Shown: piece after piece, positions 7,549 to 10,488 of the stretch
Numbering within the stretch: position 1 is the first letter of the stretch
How the letters are laid out: each line of letters starts with the position of its first letter
Assembly: GCA_934678915.1 (NCBI GenBank)
Contig: CAKUSF010000068.1
Coordinates: 1 to 10,488 of the forward strand
DNA from: an uncultured Bacteroidales bacterium
GTDB lineage: Bacteria > Bacteroidota > Bacteroidia > Bacteroidales > UBA932
Length of the DNA stretch: 10,488 nt
Reading direction: 5' to 3'
The notes under the pieces: generated by a model
Seen by the model: only the letters and a program-made list of their open reading frames with translations
What the model was told of the DNA's origin: nothing
The model's database searches: none
Program-made: the position numbers and the translations under genes

Positions 7549-8655
7549 ATGAAGTCATTATCAGCGTTCATACAGAAAGAGTTCCGCCACATCCTGAGGG
7601 ATAAGTGGACTCTGCTCATCATAGTCGGGATGCCGATCGCCCAGCTTCTGCTGTTCGGCTACGCGATCACGACCGAGGTGCGGAATGCCTCCGTGGCCGT
7701 GTTCGATCCTGTCAATGACGAGCTAACTGCAAGGATCATCGACAGAATCGATGCCAGTGAATATTTCAACGTCAGCAAAAGGATCAACGACATCGACCGG
7801 ATCAACGACATATTCAGGGAAGGCAAAACCAGCCTTGTTTTGGTCTTCAGCGACAATTTCTCGAATGACATATTCAATGGTGGAGCCTCCGTCCAGATGA
7901 TAACTGACGGGACAGATCCAAACCAGGCCTCGATGATCACAGCCTACGCCAGCAACATCCTAGCCACCTGCCAGCAGGAAATCGCCCAAGACAGCGGATT
8001 GACCCAAGCGTCCATCACGCCAGTAATCAGGATGCTATACAACCCTCAAGGCAAGAGTGCCTACAATTTCGTGCCAGGAGTTATGGGCCTGATTCTGATG
8101 CTGATCTGCGCGATGATGACGGCCGTGGCGATTGTCCGGGAAAAGGAGACAGGCTCGATGGAGGTTCTGCTCACATCACCGATAAGCCCAGCGATGATCA
8201 TCATAGCAAAGGCGATTCCTTATCTGGTCCTGTCAATCTTCGACCTTGTACTGATCATCCTCTGCGCTGTGTTCGTGATGGGAGTCCCGATAGCCGGAAG
8301 CCTGTTCTCACTGGCTCTTGTCTCGATCCTGTTCCTTACCTGCACACTGTGCCTGGGACTTCTCATCTCCACGTTGGTCGAAACACAGATGGCGGCGATG
8401 ATCGCCTCCGGAATGGGGCTGATGATGCCGACGATGCTGCTGTCCGGACTGATATTCCCGATCGAGAGTATGCCTCGCATCCTGCAATGGATCTCAACCA
8501 TTGTCCCGGCACGCTGGTACATACAATCGATCAAGATGATAATGATCCAAGGCACACCGCTTAGTTACACGCTGCCGGAAATCGGTGTGCTGTCACTCAT
8601 CACAGTCATACTCATCGCCCTGAGCGTCAAGAATTTCAAGACAAGATTAGCCTAA
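7549..8655 (+). CDS. ABC-2 type permease, YbhS-like
   Basis: This 368-residue inner-membrane subunit of the exporter has the type V (ABC-2) topology. After the amphipathic KEFRHILRDKW comes helix 1 at about 20-41. A large periplasmic domain of about 130 residues follows (42-172), then five helices at about 173-196, 219-245, 250-275, 281-304 and 345-362. Family signs are VITDGTDPN-like MITDGTDPNQA (117-127), YNPQ before helix 2, REKETGSMEVLLTSPI as coupling helix (197-212), LLISTLVETQMAA, MLLSGLIFPIESMP and PARWYIQS. These match what I recall of E. coli YbhS. It probably pairs with the next gene product as a heterodimer. The frame is open from 7486 inside the ATPase gene; I start at 7549 because KEFRHILRDK is the usual family N-terminus. 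Confidence 0.92.
   Translation: MKSLSAFIQKEFRHILRDKWTLLIIVGMPIAQLLLFGYAITTEVRNASVAVFDPVNDELTARIIDRIDASEYFNVSKRINDIDRINDIFREGKTSLVLVFSDNFSNDIFNGGASVQMITDGTDPNQASMITAYASNILATCQQEIAQDSGLTQASITPVIRMLYNPQGKSAYNFVPGVMGLILMLICAMMTAVAIVREKETGSMEVLLTSPISPAMIIIAKAIPYLVLSIFDLVLIILCAVFVMGVPIAGSLFSLALVSILFLTCTLCLGLLISTLVETQMAAMIASGMGLMMPTMLLSGLIFPIESMPRILQWISTIVPARWYIQSIKMIMIQGTPLSYTLPEIGVLSLITVILIALSVKNFKTRLA
7781..7811 (+). repeat. Short in-frame direct repeat inside the YbhS-like permease
   Basis: GGATCAACGACAT occurs at 7781-7793 and again at 7799-7811, offset by 18 bp, so the protein reads RINDID then RINDIF in its periplasmic domain (about residues 78-89). It looks like a small tandem duplication that kept frame. 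No function can be assigned. Confidence 0.7.
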
Positions 8656-8659
8656 GAAT

Positions 8660-9778
8660 ATGTTATCTTTCCTCATAGAAAAAGAGTTCAAGCAGCTGTC
8701 CCGGAACAAGATCATTCCGAGAATGCTGGTGGCACTGCCGCTGATGGCGATGCTGGTCTTCCCGTGGGCTGCGAACCAGGAAATCAAGAACGTGCGTGTG
8801 GATGTGGTGGACAATGACCATAGTTCGCTGTCGCAAAGACTGGTGGGCGAAATCGGAGGCTCAGCGTATTTCAACATCTCAGGTACTTCGGACACCTATC
8901 CGGACGCGCTATGCAAGGTTGACAGCGACAAGGCTGACATGATCTTCGTGATTCCTCATAATTTCGAGAAAGACCTCGTGAACGGCCAAGGCACTATGAT
9001 CCAAATCGCTGCGAACGCTGTGAATGGCACGAAAGGGACACTCGGCACATCCTACATGGCCTCGATGCTATCCAATTCCACGGCTTTGCGTGAATATTCA
9101 GAAAAGGTAAAAGTCACTTCCGCGGGGAAGGATATTCCTTCATTCTCTGTCAGTCCTCTCTATAAATTCAACCCATCGCTTGATTATAAGGTGTTTATGG
9201 TTCCCGCATTGATGGTGATGCTTCTGACAATCATCTGTGGGTTCTTCCCTGCCCTAAACATCGTTGGTGAGAAAGAGAGCGGCACTATCGAGCAGATCAA
9301 CGTCACCCCCGTAGGAAAATTACAATTCATTCTGGCCAAGCTGATTCCGCTCTGGATCATCGGAGTCGTGATCATGGGGCTCAGCCTTTGTCTAGCCAAG
9401 ATTGTCTATGGAATAGTCCCTGCCGGAAGCCTTTGGACGCTGATGCTTTTCACTGTAGTTTACATTCTTGTAGTGTCCGGGCTGGGACTAGTGATTTCCA
9501 ATTACGCTTCAACCATCCAGCAGGCCATGTTCGTAAGTTTCTTCTTCATCATGATTTTCTTCCTGATGGGAGGGATGTTCACCCCCGTGAGTAGCATGCC
9601 TGACTGGGCGCAGGCCATAACAATCTTCAATCCACTTAAATATTTCATTGAAGTCATGCGTCTTGTTTACCTGAAAGGTAGTAAATTTGCAGACATGATT
9701 CCACAGTTCCTCGCGTTGTGCGGCTTCGCGGTCGCATTCGGGTGCTGGGCAATCATCAGTTACAAAAAATCAAGATAA
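8660..9778 (+). CDS. ABC-2 type permease, YbhR-like
   Basis: The 372-residue second membrane subunit has the same plan as its neighbour: KEFKQLSRNK then helix 1 at about 19-38, a periplasmic domain of about 140 residues, and helices at about 178-202, 220-246, 254-280, 288-312 and 350-367. FNPSLDYKVFMVPALM (170-185) before helix 2 resembles YbhR, and EKESGTIEQINVTPV (204-218) is the coupling helix. The two permeases share a motif at a matching place in the periplasmic domain (ASEYFNVS and GSAYFNIS), so they are paralogues that probably form a heterodimer. It starts 4 bp after the previous stop, with the ATG embedded in GAATATG. No Shine-Dalgarno sequence is visible. Confidence 0.92.
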   Translation: MLSFLIEKEFKQLSRNKIIPRMLVALPLMAMLVFPWAANQEIKNVRVDVVDNDHSSLSQRLVGEIGGSAYFNISGTSDTYPDALCKVDSDKADMIFVIPHNFEKDLVNGQGTMIQIAANAVNGTKGTLGTSYMASMLSNSTALREYSEKVKVTSAGKDIPSFSVSPLYKFNPSLDYKVFMVPALMVMLLTIICGFFPALNIVGEKESGTIEQINVTPVGKLQFILAKLIPLWIIGVVIMGLSLCLAKIVYGIVPAGSLWTLMLFTVVYILVVSGLGLVISNYASTIQQAMFVSFFFIMIFFLMGGMFTPVSSMPDWAQAITIFNPLKYFIEVMRLVYLKGSKFADMIPQFLALCGFAVAFGCWAIISYKKSR

Positions 9779-9787
9779 TGGTCAAAC

Positions 9788-10488
9788 ATGAACAGAACAT
9801 CTGAATATTCCCTTACTATCGTGGTGCCGGTCTTCAATGAGGAGGACAACATCCACAATCTGGAAAAGGCTCTGTCTGAGTTCATTCCCCATAGCAAAGT
9901 AACTACTTGCGCGCTGTTTGTGGACGATGGATCAAAGGACGGCAGCCTCAAACTGATCCAAGAGGTCTGCTCCCGCAACAAGGACATCTTCTACATCAGC
10001 TTCGAAAGGAACGCAGGGCTCAGCGCTGCCATAAAGGCCGGATTCGACTATGCTTTCTCCGAATATGTCGGCTACATGGACGCTGACCTTCAGACCACTC
10101 CGGAAGATTTCAATCTCCTGCTGGACGGAATGAAGGAGCACACCTTGATGACCGGCTACAGGGCGAACCGCAAGGACACCGCGTTCAAACGGATCCAGTC
10201 CAAAATAGCCAACGGATTCAGGAATATGATGACTCACGATGGAGCGAAGGACACCGGTTGCCCTCTCAAGATCATCCGAACGGAAGCAGCGAAGAAGATT
10301 CCGATGTTTAAAGGCATGCACAGATTTCTGCCAGCGTTGATTCTGCTTCAGGAAGGCGGCAGTTTCGGTCAGGTGCCCGTGAGGCACTTCCCACGCGTGG
10401 CCGGGACATCGAAGTTCCATCTCTGGAACAGGCTCTGGGGACCGTTCGCGGACTGCTTCGCCTACAGATGGATGAAGCCACGGTACAT
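9788..10488 (+). CDS. GT2 glycosyltransferase, polyprenyl-phosphate (DPM1/ArnC-like) type, 3' truncated by window edge
   Basis: The frame from ATG 9788 stays open for 233 codons to the window end, so the C-terminus is missing. It has the GT-A fold landmarks: IVVPVFNEEDN (11-21), VDDGSKDGS (45-53) for the nucleotide sugar, metal-binding DAD followed by LQ (98-102), acceptor-side DTGCPLKI (155-162), MHRFLPALI (177-185) and RHFPRVAGTSKF (199-210). This pattern is typical of enzymes that move a sugar from a nucleotide donor to a polyprenyl phosphate at the cytoplasmic membrane, for lipid A or envelope decoration. Any C-terminal membrane helices would lie outside the window. It follows the permease stop by 9 bp, so it may be co-transcribed. 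An ATG at 9778 hits a stop after eight codons and is not the start. Confidence 0.9.
   Translation, partial: MNRTSEYSLTIVVPVFNEEDNIHNLEKALSEFIPHSKVTTCALFVDDGSKDGSLKLIQEVCSRNKDIFYISFERNAGLSAAIKAGFDYAFSEYVGYMDADLQTTPEDFNLLLDGMKEHTLMTGYRANRKDTAFKRIQSKIANGFRNMMTHDGAKDTGCPLKIIRTEAAKKIPMFKGMHRFLPALILLQEGGSFGQVPVRHFPRVAGTSKFHLWNRLWGPFADCFAYRWMKPRY

Larger units (their letters stand above)
27..10227. repeat. Dispersed over-represented word GAATAT/ATATTC (palindromic core GAATATTC)
   Basis: GAATAT starts at 201, 421, 820, 1488, 2041, 2745, 3664, 4573, 4784, 4990, 5729, 6800, 7401, 7759, 8656, 9092, 9803, 10061 and 10222. ATATTC starts at 27, 203, 772, 1044, 1460, 1524, 1781, 2110, 2747, 3547, 5011, 5382, 5563, 7254, 7368, 7810, 7870, 8452, 9094, 9132 and 9805. 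That is 40 hits at 36 loci, where about 5 would be expected in 10.5 kb. The 8-mer GAATATTC is complete at 201-208, 2745-2752, 9092-9099 and 9803-9810. Copies lie in most genes, in both orientations, and in intergenic DNA. Function unknown. Confidence 0.75.

Noticed and set aside
9778..9804. ATG overlapping the permease stop as start of the glycosyltransferase
   Set aside because: This frame meets a TGA after eight codons; the real GT2 frame begins at 9788.
9932..10420. 162-codon open frame on the minus strand at the window end
   Set aside because: It lies antisense to the GT2 gene, whose plus-strand translation carries clear family motifs; the antisense product resembles nothing.
1..10488. 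CRISPR array, tRNA, rRNA, insertion sequence or prophage genes
   Set aside because: No spaced repeats, cloverleaf, rRNA-like stretch or transposase-type protein was seen on either strand.

Overview
The window looks like chromosomal DNA from a member of the Bacteroidota, probably a gut-type Bacteroidales. The reasons are Bacteroidota-type -7 boxes (TAnnTTTG) in front of the three transcription starts I can propose, almost no Shine-Dalgarno sequences, start codons in an A-rich context, and a Bacteroidota-style lipoprotein signal peptide. Base composition is close to balanced. No mobile element, CRISPR array, rRNA or tRNA was recognised.

Layout: (1) 1-74 is non-coding apart from a small hairpin. 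(2) 75-1424, minus strand, is a MATE/DinF-family multidrug or metabolite antiporter. (3) 1425-1539 is a short divergent promoter region with two -7 boxes and an inverted repeat. (4) 1540-2916, plus strand, is a class 3 aldehyde dehydrogenase. (5) 2917-3023 holds a good promoter followed at once by a perfect 16-bp palindrome, a strong candidate operator. (6) 3024-9778 is a tightly packed plus-strand operon: TetR regulator, TolC-type outer-membrane channel, HlyD-type lipoprotein adaptor, two ABC ATPases and two ABC-2 permeases. Spacing runs from 4-bp overlaps to gaps of 6 bp or less. (7) From 9788 to the window end there is a GT2 polyprenyl-phosphate-type glycosyltransferase, 9 bp behind the exporter and cut by the window edge.

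Together the operon encodes a complete tripartite, self-regulated export machine from inner membrane to outside. Its inner-membrane part corresponds to the E. coli YbhF-YbhS-YbhR exporter with the YbhG adaptor, but the double-headed YbhF ATPase is split into two genes. Their motifs predict one canonical and one degenerate ATP site: the first ATPase lacks the Q-loop Gln and switch His, and the second lacks the LSGG signature. Substrate is unknown; drug or toxic-metabolite efflux under TetR control is the simplest reading.

The most unexpected signal is not a gene. The hexamer GAATAT and its complement ATATTC occur 40 times at 36 loci, against roughly 5 expected. The full 8-mer palindrome GAATATTC occurs four times (about 0.2 expected). 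The word lies in genes on both strands, in intergenic DNA, at four start codons, and it dictates codon choice for Glu-Tyr pairs.
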